A DNA stretch of 64,000 bases from positions 50,013,326 to 50,077,325 of the forward strand of contig CM070501.1 of NCBI GenBank assembly GCA_036346375.1, given 5' to 3'. The DNA comes from Guadua angustifolia (Eukaryota > Streptophyta > Magnoliopsida > Poales > Poaceae). A program made the position numbers and the translations under genes. The notes under the pieces were generated by a model that was given only the letters and a program-made list of their open reading frames with translations, had not been told where the DNA came from and made no database searches. Numbering within the stretch: position 1 is the first letter of the stretch; every line of letters begins with the position of its first letter. This document shows, in pieces, positions 11,809 to 23,213 of the stretch.

Positions 11809-12459
11809 TTATGAGGCATGAGTGTGGTCCGAGATGTTCTTTGCCAGAGTGGCAAGTGTGGTGTTAGGGTAAGCAAAGGTCCAATCCGGGGAGGTAAAGA
11901 ACCAATCTAGTTGTTGTAACAACGGATCTTCCTGCATATTACTCCAAATGAAGCTACGACCTTTAAGGGGTAACTCAATCAAGCCTAAATCATTGATGGT
12001 GCCATTGAATACCATGATATCATGGATGTTGCCGCCAGGCTTGCTTCTGTTTTGGATCGAACAGATGAAATTGAAATCTCCCATGAAAATCCAGTTTAGG
12101 TTTCGTTGGAGGTTGAGTTGGGAGAACCAGTCAATAAACTCATCTCTTGCCGGCTTAGCACAAGGGCCATAAATGCTGGTGAGAGTCCAAGGACGGGCGT
12201 CATAATTAGAAGTGAAGATGACAGTAATGGTGAAAGAACTTTGAAAGATGACATTTCCATTGAAATTGGAGCTGGACCAGGCTGTAAGGATGCCCCCCGA
12301 ATTTCCATGCCGAGGCAAGAACGATTTAAGGAGGAAGTGCTGGATGACCTTGGCATGACTCTCACCAGTTAGCCTCTTCAAGAGAGGATAGCCAGGATCC
12401 TGCCCGTAGACAATGAACATGATTAACGAAAGATCCTTTGTACAAGTTGTTTTACACAA
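11809..12459 (-). pseudogene. LINE endonuclease fused to HY2 exon 7
   Basis: This is one open minus-strand frame of 216 codons. Its first part covers intron and HY2 exon 7 residues (QDPGYPLLKRLTGESHAKV). From about 12335 it continues without a stop into a LINE APE-type endonuclease (PRHGNSGGILTAWSS, TSIYGPC, NWIFMGDFNFI, LDWFFTSPDW, SDHTH). The GDFN and SDH motifs are those of the endonuclease/exonuclease/phosphatase family. The fusion is a by-product of the insertion, and the upstream HY2 exons carry a stop. Confidence 0.85.
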
Positions 12460-12969
12460 GAAAAAAACTACCTAGGGAGCAGTAGTAGTTTGGTGCAAGA
12501 AATACTCAAATGAATATATAATTTTCTAATCGCGCAGTTTTGGTGGAAGAATAAACCTTTTCAGCTCTCTACATGAGATATTTATGTTGTGCTTCTTGAT
12601 TACGAACAATTTTTGCTTTGTCATTTTGTTTAACTGCTTGATCCATTAACTCAAGCCAGACCTGCATAGTCAGAACACTGAAAATGGATGGCCCCACACC
12701 ACAGAATAGTTCTTTAAGAAATTCGGCCTAAAAACCTATATTGGCAGAAAAAAAGCACAAACCTTCCTATTACACGTCTTCCCATGAATCTTCTGAGAAA
12801 ATTAATAAAATAATCGGTGCATACCTTATAGTAATCCGTTAGAGCTGAATGCTTCAACTTGGTTGTTGCATTCAGTTGGCTCAAATATGGTCCAGATCAC
12901 AATTGGAGAGCCCAAGGCAGAAGCTGCATTTCTTCTAAATAAAGTTACCGAGCTACATATCATCATCCA

Positions 12970-14589
12970 TCTCCTAATTCTGGGAGAAACGCCGGCCTCT
13001 CGTGACGGCTCGGCTCAAAAAAAATTTACGTTTTGATCCTTTTATAAATTACGAATAGGTCTTTCGTGATTTTTTTGTGAGAGGAAGATATTTTCTCCGA
13101 AAATCGCGTTTGGGTCCCTCGTGCGTCATTTTACGGAAAGAAGCTCCCGTTAAATTCAAATCGCGAACAAGCCCTTTTCTAATTTTTCAGGATAGCGGAC
13201 AGGTCCAAAAACGTAACATTCAGGTCCTTACTCCTTACGTCTAGGTCCTTACTCCTAGGTCCTTTCTCCGTTTTTCCCCGGGAAAAAATGTTTTCGTCAC
13301 TAGAAATATGTGTGCAGCTCTATCTCTATACTTTTTCCCTACCTTGATTTCCCATATTGATCTCTAATATTTTTTAAACCATGTATTATTACTCGGTAAA
13401 CGCGTTGAGTGTTAGACTCGGCAAAAGAAGGTTGTCATCTCTAATAATTTTTCACCCTTTTCCCTCTAGACTTTTTCCCCACCGCCTTTAGACTTTTTCC
13501 CCACCGCGATTTTTCAGCTCGGTCTCCAATATTTTCCAAATAATTCGTCGAAAGAGATATTTCTACAAATCTACCTCTCTATTTTTTTCCCCGTTTCGCT
13601 CATTATTTCGACGATTTAAAAAATAAAACGCCGTCGATAAAAAGCAATTTTTTCTACGAAAAAAACGGCACGTACGGCGTGTTACTCCGCGAAAATTTTT
13701 GTGTTCTTTCAGCCGTTTCGCTCATTATTTCGGCGATTTTAAAAATAAAACATCGCCGAAAAAAAAGATTTTTTTCCTACGAAAAACGACACACGCGGCA
13801 CGTGAACGCATAGAGTGTTAGACTCGGCAAAAGAAGATTGTCATCTCTAATAATTTTTCACCCTTTTCCCTCTAGACTTTTTCCCCACCGCCTCTAGACT
13901 TTTTCCCCACCGCGGTTTTCTAGCTCGGTCTCCAATATTTTCCAAATAATTCATCGAAAGAGATATTTCTACAACTCTACCTCTCTATTTTTTTTCTCCG
14001 TTTCACTCATTATTTCGACGATTTAAAAAATAAAACGCCGTCGAAAAAAAGCAATTTTTTCTACAAAAAAACGGCACGTACGGCGTGTTACGCCGCGAAA
14101 AATTTTGTGTTCTTTTAGCCGCTTCGCTCATTATTTCGGTGATTTTAAAAATAAAACGTCGCCGAAAAAAAAAATTCCTACGAAAAACGACACACGCGGC
14201 GTATTATGCCGCGAAAAAAAATTGTGTTCTTCTAGCCGTTTCGCTCATTATTTCGACAATTTTAAAAATAAAACGCCACCGAAAAAAAAGAAATTTTTTC
14301 TATAAAAGAGCGACACGCGCGGCGTGTTCAAAAAAACGTATTGACGTTTGGATTTTTCGTGAGAGGGCCCTAAATAAATACCGAAAAAAACGTATTGACG
14401 TTTGGATTATTCCGACTGTTTTACACGAAAAGGACCTTTCGATTTAGCGCAAACGCAGATGCACTTTTGTTTTTTTACCGTTTCGCGCATTTCCTCGATG
14501 ATTTAAAAAAAACGCCAACGGAAAAAAAAGAAAATTTTCTCGCGAAAAAAACAACGCACGCGGCGTATGCGCTGCGCAAACTATCCTAG
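12970..14589 (+). mobile_element. Non-autonomous Helitron in HY2 intron 4
   Basis: The element starts TCTCCTAATTCTGGGAGAAA at 12970, with A at 12969. It ends in CTAG at 14586-14589, with T at 14590, as expected for insertion between A and T. A hairpin CGCGGCG-TATG-CGCTGCG (14559-14576, one G-T pair) lies 9 bp before the CTAG. No Rep/helicase coding is present. Its interior is a 406-bp tandem repeat. Its sequence blocks recur inverted in the element at 39290-39800. Confidence 0.75.
13393..14300 (+). repeat. Tandem repeat inside the Helitron (406 bp)
   Basis: GAGTGTTAGACTCGGCAAAA occurs at 13407 and 13813, and the following 350 bp repeat in the same order (CCCTCTAGACTTTTTCCCCA, TCATTATTTCGACGATTTAA). 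A shorter sub-repeat with the AGCCGTTTCGCTCATTATTT core continues to about 14300. Open frames on the plus strand here follow the repeat and are not genes. Confidence 0.85.
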
Positions 14590-16511
14590 TATAAACCTAA
14601 TATAGGAAGATTTATGAGGTAATACGTTGGGTGAAGGACAAGACCCAAGTACCTCACTATACTTCTGTACAAGAGGCATCAAATTCCTGTAGTACTTCCC
14701 TTTGTATTCCTTGTGTACAGTGGTATATCATACAACGGATTGAGGTCCCTACGTGTAGATCAAATAATCCATTCATGTCATATTTACATTTGAGTTTACG
14801 CACTGCATGAATAAAACACAGCACATTTTGCTTGCAATTAATGCCAACCATTTTCAGACAATTACAAGACAACAATACACTGTGCAGGAGTTGTAAAAGA
14901 GTTGGCGCAAAATATAGGAAGATCGTAGTCAGGTTCAGAGAAAGCAGCAAAGTCAAGAACCTGCATAGGAATATGCATCATAAGTATAGTGGATCATATG
15001 CCTGATAAGACCTTCAACAGTAACTAGCAAGCAAGAACAGTGAAATGAGAATCCGACAACCTAACCAGGCAGTTCATTGTTTGCTGCATCACCAAAAACA
15101 CAGTCATAAAACCTAAGAAAGATCAAATTAAAGCAACAATGGTGTTTCTTGTGAATCCTGTTGGACAATGACTAAAAATAGATGCTCCAAATAACTCTGA
15201 AGCAGAACCAAGAAAATGCTTAAACCAGCATTAAAATCAATATTAATTTGGGAATGAAGAGAAAAGTTCAGGAAAAAACGTTACTAGATTATTAAGCAGT
15301 CAAAGGCACTATATAAAATTTCAGGTACCAAATCGAAGACACTTGCATGCCAGAGCTACTTGAGGGCATAAGGTCAGTTATGAGGTAGCTGATGGCTAAT
15401 TGTGGAATGGATTAATAGTGACATCAAATATAAGTACATTGAATCGAATTAACATGCAAATCAATTTGTCAGTTCATATTTTTTCTGGAATAGTTCTTGG
15501 AGAGTTTTAGTCCTCAAAAAGTTCTTGGGAGAGTTTTAGTCGAGGACACTTGAACTGAGAGCACCAACACAGAAAAAGTACCTGAACTGAGCTTTTCTTC
15601 TCAATTTTCAAGCTGCGAAGCAGTCTAATTTTGGGGGCACTGAATGAGAGAGCACGGAAAACAGTATTATCATCCTTGGCTTTTATGAACTTAAACTTTT
15701 CCTGAAAGCATGGGACAAGACAAAGTTGATATGTGCAACGAGAAAGAAACATCGACAGCAAGTACCAAGCTAGTTGAGATCGTAGGAAGACCTGACTTTT
15801 CTGATATTTAAGATTGAAAATTGCAGAATAAAATGTTCACACTTAGTAGCCTGCTGTGGTCTCAAGTAGAAGCAAAACAAGTACAGTTCTCAGTTGGGGC
15901 CTTTATGTGACAAACTAGCAACAGATCAACATTATAGATTAAATAACTAAATCAATCGAATATGCAGAACGGGTTATTTTGCATAGATTTGAATAGTATG
16001 TACAAAATGCTTCGAATAAAAAAAACAACTAATCGCAATGACATGGTTGCAAGTGAAAAAAGAAGGCCTTTACTCGGGTCATTGTTTGCAAGAGATTTGC
16101 CGGCAGAGGTAGCTAGACACAGCGATGCTAGGAGAGCCGGCAGTGTCAGATTTAAGTTCAAGCACCAAAATTTCAGCTGATAGTAGCAAGCACAATTTTC
16201 TTACGAACTGAAATTTACCGAGGTAGGAGCATCTAGTTCAACCTACTAACACGCATCCAAACTATAATTACGAACCTTGTGCGTGGTAGTGAGTAGCAAC
16301 ATGACCCAAACCACGCGGTGAACAGAAACCTTCAAGCCCGTTTCATTGCAAGAAAAACAGGTTCACATAGTACAAACAGGCTCAAGAAGGTGAAGAGACT
16401 AGTTGGGGTAGCAAGAACCTGGGATGGGTGAGGGGTGAGGGTGTTGCGGAGGCGGGTCTGCTCCAGCGCGAAGTGGACGAACTTGTGGTTCCACAAGCTG
16501 GCGCCGCTCAT

Positions 16512-17760
16512 GCTCGCCTTCCAGCTGGTTCAGTGGTGCGACTCGCGACTCCGTGCGAGAGAGGACGGAGGAGGAAAAAGCTTCAACTACGTTCTACTCG
16601 GGGGACCTTTCCATTCCATCAAACTAGACCCCCATTAATTAGCTCTCTCCGGTCACCACGCACCATCTGCACCAATCTCAAAGCAAACAACTTTCTCGTG
16701 TTCGAGGTTTAGGCCATGGCGTTCTCCGTCCGTCCAGTCCACCGTCACATTAACCACCGGCCGCCGGGCGGCCGGTGCCGCACGGTCCAACGCAAGCGTC
16801 TCCACCAGTGCACCGTACGTGCGTGGGTGGTCATGAATCGTTTCCTATCGGATGCTACAGGAAATAGTCACTCGCATACGTACGCTGTTCGCCTGTTCGC
16901 CTGTTCGGTGTTCTTCCCGGTCATATGACGGTGAGGATCTCACAGAGATTATGCAAGTGGAGATTTTTCATCCTTGGGCTTTGTTTCAGGGACTTGAATT
17001 CTCGATCCATCCGCTTAAATAGGCCGGAATTCTAAACTAAAATTCCGAACTATCCTGTTCTATGGACCAGGATTAACGCTTGCATCACCGCATAGCAGTC
17101 ATCTGACACCGGATGCCACTCGTTTCAGAGTATGTTTTGCAGTATTGCAGCAGCTCTCGGATCACCAGGTACCTTCTGACAGAATTTGTTATGACCATGC
17201 CATTTCCAGCTATAGTATATTCAATTCAAGCGGGTAGATCTTATCGTTTGCTCACTAGATAAATAAATGTGGATGCGCAGTCCAATCTAGTCGTGATGCC
17301 AATCATTGCAATATAGCAGCAATTCCATCCGATTTCTGAAGCATGTTCCCAACTTTCCTCCTCAGTTCGTCGTCACTAGCTTAGCTGCCTACTCCATGTT
17401 CCAATATACACTGCAATCTTGAAAAATATCCGAAAATAAAAGAAATACCAAGGAATATATGTTGGTGGCTTGGTGCTACACTGGTAAATAGTAACACTCT
17501 GAAACAACCTGAAAAAAGTGTTTGCTTCTCCACAGAGATTCCAGGTCCTAACTTAAAACTGCAAGTGTTACTAATGTTTACTCCACTACGCTTCGGCTTG
17601 GTAGGCTTATGTATGTGTATTGTGTGCCAAATATTTGAAACAGCATGTCTGAATAAATTGTGAATATCACTTGTGTGCAACCCTTCAAGTATACTCCTCA
17701 AATTCAGCAAAAACTGGGCTATACCGCCTCCAGTTTGAAGTCTACTCTTTTGTCAATTAT
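16512..17760. other. Intergenic, HY2 pseudogene to CML
   Basis: The first 250 bp upstream of the HY2 remnant are GC-rich and would be its 5' flank. No transit-peptide exon is visible. A GGCCGCCGGGCGGCCGG palindrome lies near 16759. The rest is AT-rich with no recognised gene. Confidence 0.5.
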
Positions 17761-18365
17761 ACCCCTCCGGTGGAATTTAGAAACATATGCAGTAAATTTC
17801 AACGAAATTGGACAATAAAATGAAAAGGCAATCCAGATTCCAGACTCCAGTGCCAGGGTCTACATAATAGTTACATCAGATTCTCCTCGGATCCAACTAC
17901 GAACCAAACAAGAAGCGCAGCAGAATGAGTGAACGACACCCAAAAAAGAATAGGGTTAGATGAAGTCCAGGTTATGGGCATCCAGATTCCGAACAATGGA
18001 AACAAGAAAGCAAGGTCCAAAACATTCCAAGCGTCCAGTAATTACAAACGCTTGAATCTTGAAGAACAATTAGCATCTCTAAAACCAAAAGCAGATCAAA
18101 GAATGCACAGCCCAAATAAGGCGATAATGCACAGCCCAAATAAAGCGATAGCCGTGAACCACTGCTTTTTAGCCTCCAATTTCCAAATCTTTGTAGAAAT
18201 AAAAATTCGCGATTTGCAATTATTAGTAAAAATCTTGCCTTTAATCGTTCTATATACACTTCATTTCCACCGTACACGGCAGCCATGCTCGGATAGAAGA
18301 AGAGGATAAGGGGGGAAAAGAAGAGGAAAAGGCCGAACAAACTCCATTGATCCAGAAACCTAGGA
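17761..18365 (-). other. Downstream flank of the CML gene
   Basis: This sequence follows the CML stop on the minus strand and probably includes its 3' UTR. A 19-bp unit with the CACAGCCCAAATAA core is duplicated at about 18104-18141. No other gene is seen. Confidence 0.45.
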
Positions 18366-18932
18366 CTATGCGATATTGGCGAAGCAGCCGCCTCCTGCCA
18401 TCATGACCTTGAACTCCTCGAAGGAGATGAGGCCGTCGCCGTTCTGGTCGACGCCCTCGATCATGCGGCGGCACTGCTGGACGGTGGCCTTCTCCCCGAG
18501 GCCGTGGAGCACGCGCGCGAGCTCGGCGGCGGAGATGGTGCCGTTGCCGTCGGCGTCGAAGATCCGGAAGGCGTGGCGGAGGTCCTCCTCGACAGCGGCC
18601 GCGTCGCCGGCCGCGGTGGCGTTGAGCGCGGCGAACTCGTCGAGGCTGATGAAGCCGTCGCCGTCGGAGTCCGCCTCCGCCATCATGCGCGCCAGCTCGT
18701 CGTCGGAGGCCGCGTGGCCCAGGCTCTCGAACAGAGCGGCGAGCTCAGACCGCGAGATCCGGCCGTCGCCGTTCGCGTCGAACTTGCGGAACACCCTCTC
18801 CATCTCTTCCTCGGTCGTCCGCGCTGGGGACCCGCCGCCAGACACCCTGTCGGCCTGCGGCGGCGGCGACGACGACGGCGACTTGGAGCGGCTGCGGCGG
18901 CGGAACAGGGAGGGCATCTTGATCTTGCCCAT
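18366..18932 (-). CDS. Calmodulin-like protein, four EF hands
   Basis: This is an intronless calcium sensor of 188 residues in the CML family, probably cytosolic or nuclear. A basic, Ser/Pro-rich N-terminus (MGKIKMPSLFRRRSRSKSP) precedes four complete EF-hand loops at about residues 52-63 (DANGDGRISRSE), 88-99 (DSDGDGFISLDE), 126-137 (DADGNGTISAAE) and 162-173 (DQNGDGLISFEE). All have D at loop position 1, G at 6 and E at 12, so all four should bind calcium. An in-frame ATG 78 bp upstream (19010) would lie about where transcription should start, given the TATA box at 19030-19037, so I start at 18932. The protein closely resembles what I remember of rice CML10. The coding strand is strongly GC-rich, as is usual for grass CMLs. 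Confidence 0.95.
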   Translation of the reverse strand: MGKIKMPSLFRRRSRSKSPSSSPPPQADRVSGGGSPARTTEEEMERVFRKFDANGDGRISRSELAALFESLGHAASDDELARMMAEADSDGDGFISLDEFAALNATAAGDAAAVEEDLRHAFRIFDADGNGTISAAELARVLHGLGEKATVQQCRRMIEGVDQNGDGLISFEEFKVMMAGGGCFANIA

Positions 18933-19029
18933 GGCTTTGCTTTGCACGGGAGGGCGTCTGCTTGGGTTAATGAATCCGCCTTTGGCTTGCTTCGGTGGTT
19001 GCGGGTTCATTTCACGGGAAGACGGCGCT

Positions 19030-19037
19030 ATTTTATA
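19030..19037 (-). promoter_or_regulatory. TATA box of the CML gene
   Basis: The minus strand reads CCTATAAAATAG here. Transcription would start near 19005, giving a 5' leader of about 70 bases to the ATG at 18932. This supports the shorter protein. Confidence 0.7.
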
Positions 19038-19270
19038 GGCAAGTGATGCTGAGCTTCTTCCATTACAGATTCGACGTCGAGCTGTGATTGTGAAGCGAAG
19101 GCACGGAGGAAGCTGCGACGCTATGAGTGGCGCGCGCTGGCTGTTGCGTGTTCGGTCTCTGGCAGGTGGGCCCGGTCACGAGGAGCCCGGGTCTCTGGCG
19201 GATCGCGGACACCGCAAACGGTTGGCTTGGGTTACATGCAAATTGTAGTTGCTGGTAGCAGGATAGGACA

Positions 19271-19535
19271 GAACTAGCAACGTCTGATACTGTTTATTTA
19301 ATCGGCCATTTTTTATAATATTTTTTTAATATTTAAAACATTTTTTTTCGACGTATGTAATATTTTTTTCAACACGTGTAACATTTTTTTCAACGCTTGC
19401 AACATCCGTTTACTGTGCCGCATTTCACTGTTTGTCGAAGAAAAATGTTGCACGCGTTGGCAAAAAATATTACACACGTAGAAAAAAATGTTACAATGCG
19501 TCAGACGTCCGAACTGTAGCAATTCCGAGCAGGAT
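19271..19535. mobile_element. Foldback MITE-like inverted repeat
   Basis: The left half has AATATTTTTTTCAACACGTG-type units. The right half has their complements (AAAAATGTTGCACGCGTTGG, AATATTACACACGTAG). Outer ends also pair loosely (CAACGTCTGATACTG against GCGTCAGACGTCCG). There is no coding sequence. Confidence 0.6.
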
Positions 19536-20038
19536 ATCATCATGGATTAGTATTTCTTGCTATACGAGAACATGTTTTATTCCTAACATCATCCAGTGTA
19601 GCATACCCGGTGTGTTTTAGACTTTTAGTTGGGATGGAAAGCACTCGTAACATAGCACACATGTTTTTGCATAAAGAGAGAATGTATATGGAAATAATTT
19701 TCGTATTTTGTTGTGTGAATATTGGCTAGCGATAGTTATGAATGATGTAAATTTGGACATTGATTTTACATTTTCACAGGAGCAAAGATGTAAAAATGTG
19801 CAATTGCCAAATACATATGTTGCGGCCTCTTAATTAGTTTTGTGCACGATCTATATGCGGACTTATTTGCTCATCTTTTAGTAGCTTGAACACATATCAT
19901 CTGAAATATTTTTTATTCACAGAATCGGCATGCAATGCACTAATTTGAAAGCTAAGACCTGCCAATCAAATGCTTACAAAAATAGAGCACGACGGTATTA
20001 AGCTTTCTTGATATAAGAATAGTTTTCCACTAATATAC
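19536..20038. other. No gene recognised
   Basis: AT-rich intergenic sequence. Confidence 0.5.
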
Positions 20039-20613
20039 TCTAATATAATAGAGCTTGGGATTAGCGCCTCCTCAGGGGGTCACGTGTCGCCCCCCTTGAG
20101 AGGCCTTTCGAAAATTCAAAAATTACGTTTAGGTCCTTTCAAAAAAATTAAAAGTCGCGTTTATGTTTTTTCGGCGGTTTTTTAAGTAAAATAGACCCAA
20201 AAATATCGAAATTACGTTTAACGGTTTTCGAAAAAAACACAGATTCGTCGAGGGTTTATAGCTGAATTGGAAATCGCGTTTAGGTTCTTTCGTTGATTTT
20301 TTTTAGACTAGATCCGAAAAAATTTCGAAATAACGTTTAGGTCCCTCCACGAGGTTTTCTAAAAAAAACGCGAATTCGCCGAAGGTTTATAGCAGTCCCA
20401 TAGATTCGCCGGTGGGGGTCCTTCTATCGGTAATTTTGCAGCAAAAAAGCGCCGGTTCTTTCAACCCGGAAGATTTTAAAAAATCGGAATCGTAATATAT
20501 CCTTCTGCCGGTTATTTTGAAAAAATAGGTCCGTGGTTCCGCAAATTCGATTCGCAAAAAACTCGTGCCAGATTTTTTCCTCGCGGCGCGACATCGCGCG
20601 CAACTCAACCTAG
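20039..20613 (+). mobile_element. Short non-autonomous Helitron
   Basis: It starts TCTAATATAATAGAGCTTGG at 20039 and ends CTAG at 20610-20613, followed by T. A perfect hairpin GCGCGA-CA-TCGCGC (20586-20599) lies 10 bp before the CTAG, which is the textbook Helitron 3' terminus. The base before the 5' TC is C rather than A, so the start may be off by a base or two. There is no coding sequence. Confidence 0.75.
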
Positions 20614-21179
20614 TACTATATCAATTGTCAACGCGCGAGCATATAATATACAAATTACACTTCACAGCTAATTTTCCAAAATCGATCGTTTTGTCTATGC
20701 ATGCTTTTTACAAACACAAGGCATGCAACCGTTGTTTAATCTTTATTTATAAACTCATATGAACTTTGCAAAGTCTGACAACGGAGTCAAGTTCATAGAA
20801 GAGCACAGCCACAACACTGTACGCATAGCTCCTCTAGATCGACACATGACGAAGTCGCCTGACACGATCACAATTCTATGTACGCATATCACTTAACCAT
20901 CTGAACATTTTATTAAGAAAAAACCATTGAAAACATTGATCTTAATATAATTTCTGCAAGCTGAACTAGCTGGCGGCTAGCCGCTACCGTTCAACCAACA
21001 CTACGTATATTATACTATTAATATTATTAGAGAATTATGGCAGTACCAAACATACTGGAGGCCCTGTGCTAAGATTAAAATTAGGCCAGACATTTGATAA
21101 AAATCAACCACCAAAATAACAAGCATTATTTTTATAACAAAATTGTAGTAACAAATGTATACCTTATATTATACAGAAG
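20614..21179. other. No gene recognised
   Basis: AT-rich sequence with no repeat or gene that I can identify. Confidence 0.5.
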
Positions 21180-22010
21180 AGAACCAAAGGCTTTTTAGCC
21201 GCGTCATGTCACTATTTTTGTGAAAAGGTCCTTCAGAAAATTTAACATTATGTTTAGGTCCTTCCATCGATTTTTTGACATGATGGGTCCGAAAAATTGA
21301 AATTATGTTTAAGTCCCTCTATGGTTTACGTTTAAGTCCTCCCAGTGGTTTTTAACAAGATAGTCTCGAAAAAAATTACGTTTAGGTCTCTCTGTGGTTT
21401 TCTACTAAAAAACCAATAGATTCGCTGATGATTTATAGCAATCCACAGATCCGTTGACAGCTCCTACTAACCCTTCTTTTAATAAAAAACAAGAAAACCA
21501 GAAATTATGTTTAGATCCCTTCGCAGTTTTCTCAAAAAACCCCACAAAACACCGATGGTTTATAGCAATGCACAGATTCACCGACAGCTCCTAACAACTC
21601 TTTTTTAAAAGAAAAACAAGAAAACCAAAATTCCACAGATTCCCCGACGGCTCCTAGCAATCCACAGATTCGTCCATGGCTCCTAGCAACCATTTTTTAA
21701 AGAAAAATAAAAAACCGAAATTACGCAAGCAAATTTTGCACTACACAAAGAGGACCCATGGTGCCACAAATTTGTCGATAACTCCTGACTAGCATATTTT
21801 TGAAAAAAATCCTAAGAAAAAATGAATCCCTGTTTACATTCGCTTACCCTTTTTTTTCAGAAATATCTATTAGACCAAACTTCGGACGACGCAGCGTCGT
21901 GTGATCAACCCTAACTACATTTTTTCATAAATAACAGTCGAACCAATTTTCGTATAATACAACGTTGCACGATCAAATTTCGCATGACACAACGTAGCGT
22001 AGCACCCTGG
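21180..22010. repeat. Degenerate short-unit repeat tract
   Basis: Loose units recur with drift: TTAGGTCC or TTAAGTCC, GGTTTATAGCAATCCACAGA, and CGACAGCTCCTAACAA (about 21420-21740). The same vocabulary occurs inside the Helitron at 20039-20613, so this is probably an older relative. A 15-bp palindrome ACGACGCAGCGTCGT near 21886, followed 10 bp later by CTAA, could be a Helitron-like end. Confidence 0.5.
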
Positions 22011-22975
22011 CTTCCTTCCAATACAAAGGATTACATCCCAACGGTCACCGGAACTTTGAAGTGAATAGCATCATCCCTCTAGTATGCCTTGAGACAAAAT
22101 GTTCAATTAACTTTATAATTAGTTTTCCCAAATTAAACATCAGGTGCAAATGCTACTGTTAAATCTGTTCCGAGTCATTATAGAATACAAATAGAACTTT
22201 AACAACTTCCGTTTATATAAGCTTTTTCTTGCAAATGCAATATTTCTCAGAATAGTAAACATAATTATATAAACAATTGCATTATTAAGATAGTTTAGCT
22301 ATTTCATAAACATTAAAATATCCAACGAGGCCCCATATTTTATTACGAATGAATTTGACAAAAGAAAACAAGGAGGCAGGAAGTGGAGAAAATGGATGTG
22401 AATCAGTGATAGTTTTCAGAAAAAAGAGAACAAATAAGATTCTCACGTATTAGTTCTTAATGATAGAGTACAAAGATTAGGAAATAGTCACTCAAGAGTG
22501 GATAGAAAATAAGGACCCCTAATTGTTGGAGGGCATCTAGACAACCATATATCGTTGCAATGGTACAGCAACAATATTCATATAGTTTTCATAGGTTTGA
22601 CAAGAATGTTTGAAAAGTCTCATATTTTAGTGACTTTTGTGTGTTTATAGTAGATTTCAAGCAAAGATTTCAATAAATTTTAGTTTTAGCATGTTTTAAC
22701 TAAAAGTTTCATTAAGTTTCAACTAAAAGTTTCAGCGTGTTTTAACTAAAAATTTCAATAAGTTTCAGCAAGTTTCAACAAAAAAAAAGGCTTCAATAGA
22801 TTTCAAACAGGTTTTCAAGAAGTTTCATGATCTCATTGGACTACGATGGTACTACCATACCACCGAGAGTTGCTTAAAACCGTCTGTTGTCGACACACCC
22901 CTCTCTAACTTCGACCCCGACTACCGCTGTCGACATGGAGCTGATTATCGTTGCCTGACGCTAAATCCTTACTTA
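22011..22975. other. No gene recognised
   Basis: AT-rich. From about 22640 to 22820 a motif around AAGTTTCAACTAAAAGTTTC recurs imperfectly. Confidence 0.5.
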
Positions 22976-23210
22976 GGCCCCGTTTGGCAACTTGGAACCG
23001 GACTGTTTCTCCTAAAATCTGAAATAAATCCAACCAAACGGAATTGGACTCAGAACGTTTCAAAGCGAAACGTTTCTGATTTTTACACGCCGTGGTCGAA
23101 TCGGCTAGCAACCCGTTCCTCCGAATTCTGATTCTACCTGAAACGTTTCTACCAAGAATCCGGAACCGTTTCCGTTTCTACTAGAATCTGGAACCGTACC
23201 AAACGGGACC
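22976..23210. mobile_element. PIF/Tourist-type MITE with TTA duplication
   Basis: The 235-bp element begins GGCCCCGTTTGGCAAC and ends GTACCAAACGGGACC, imperfect inverted ends. It is flanked on both sides by TTA (22973-22975 and 23211-23213). Internal sequence is also self-complementary around AACGTTTC. Confidence 0.85.
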
Positions 23211-23213
23211 TTA

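Larger units (their letters stand above)
9052..12335 (-). mobile_element. 5'-truncated LINE inserted in HY2 exon 7
   Basis: This is a non-LTR retrotransposon reading leftward. In order on the minus strand it has an endonuclease domain (from about 12335), a linker, part of the reverse transcriptase, and a terminal zf-RVT domain (to 9052). ORF1 and the first part of the endonuclease are absent, as in a 5'-truncated insertion. Its 5' edge lies directly against HY2 exon 7 in the same orientation. The reverse transcriptase is broken after motif A by about 1.2 kb of foreign sequence (9420-10680). Several stops and frame changes show it is dead. Confidence 0.85.
12336..16511 (-). pseudogene. HY2: Phytochromobilin synthase (HY2) pseudogene
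   Basis: HY2 reduces biliverdin to phytochromobilin, the phytochrome chromophore, in plastids using ferredoxin. Seven exons read leftward: E1 16511-16419 (KFVHFALEQTRLR), E2 15701-15582 (SFSAPKIRLLRSLKIE), E3 14960-14866 (FSEPDYDLPIFCANSF), E4 14748-14653 (YKGKYYRNLMPLVQKYSE), E5 12923-12825 (SPIVIWTIFEPTEC), E6 12661-12557 (WLELMDQ, NQEAQHKYL), E7 from 12399 (DPGYPLLKRL). Each is bounded by GT/AG and the phases fit. Defects are a 2-bp insertion in E4 (about 14725), a roughly 11-codon deletion and frame changes in E5, a Trp-to-TAG in E6 (12569-12571), a LINE in E7 that removes the last 50 or so residues, and a Helitron between E4 and E5. No transit peptide precedes E1, and an in-frame TGA lies just upstream. 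The E1 donor (GTTCTT) is weak. It sits next to the CML, as I recall for rice. Confidence 0.93.

Noticed and set aside
13000..14500. CRISPR-like direct repeats
   Set aside because: Unit length, divergence and plant context fit a Helitron tandem repeat. There are no spacers of uniform size.
14085..14589. Lys/Arg-rich frames of 120 and 64 codons
   Set aside because: They lie inside the Helitron's tandem repeat and repeat with it.
18376..19046. Two long plus-strand frames of 180-220 codons
   Set aside because: They are antisense shadows of the CML. The GC-rich third positions of the minus strand keep these frames open.
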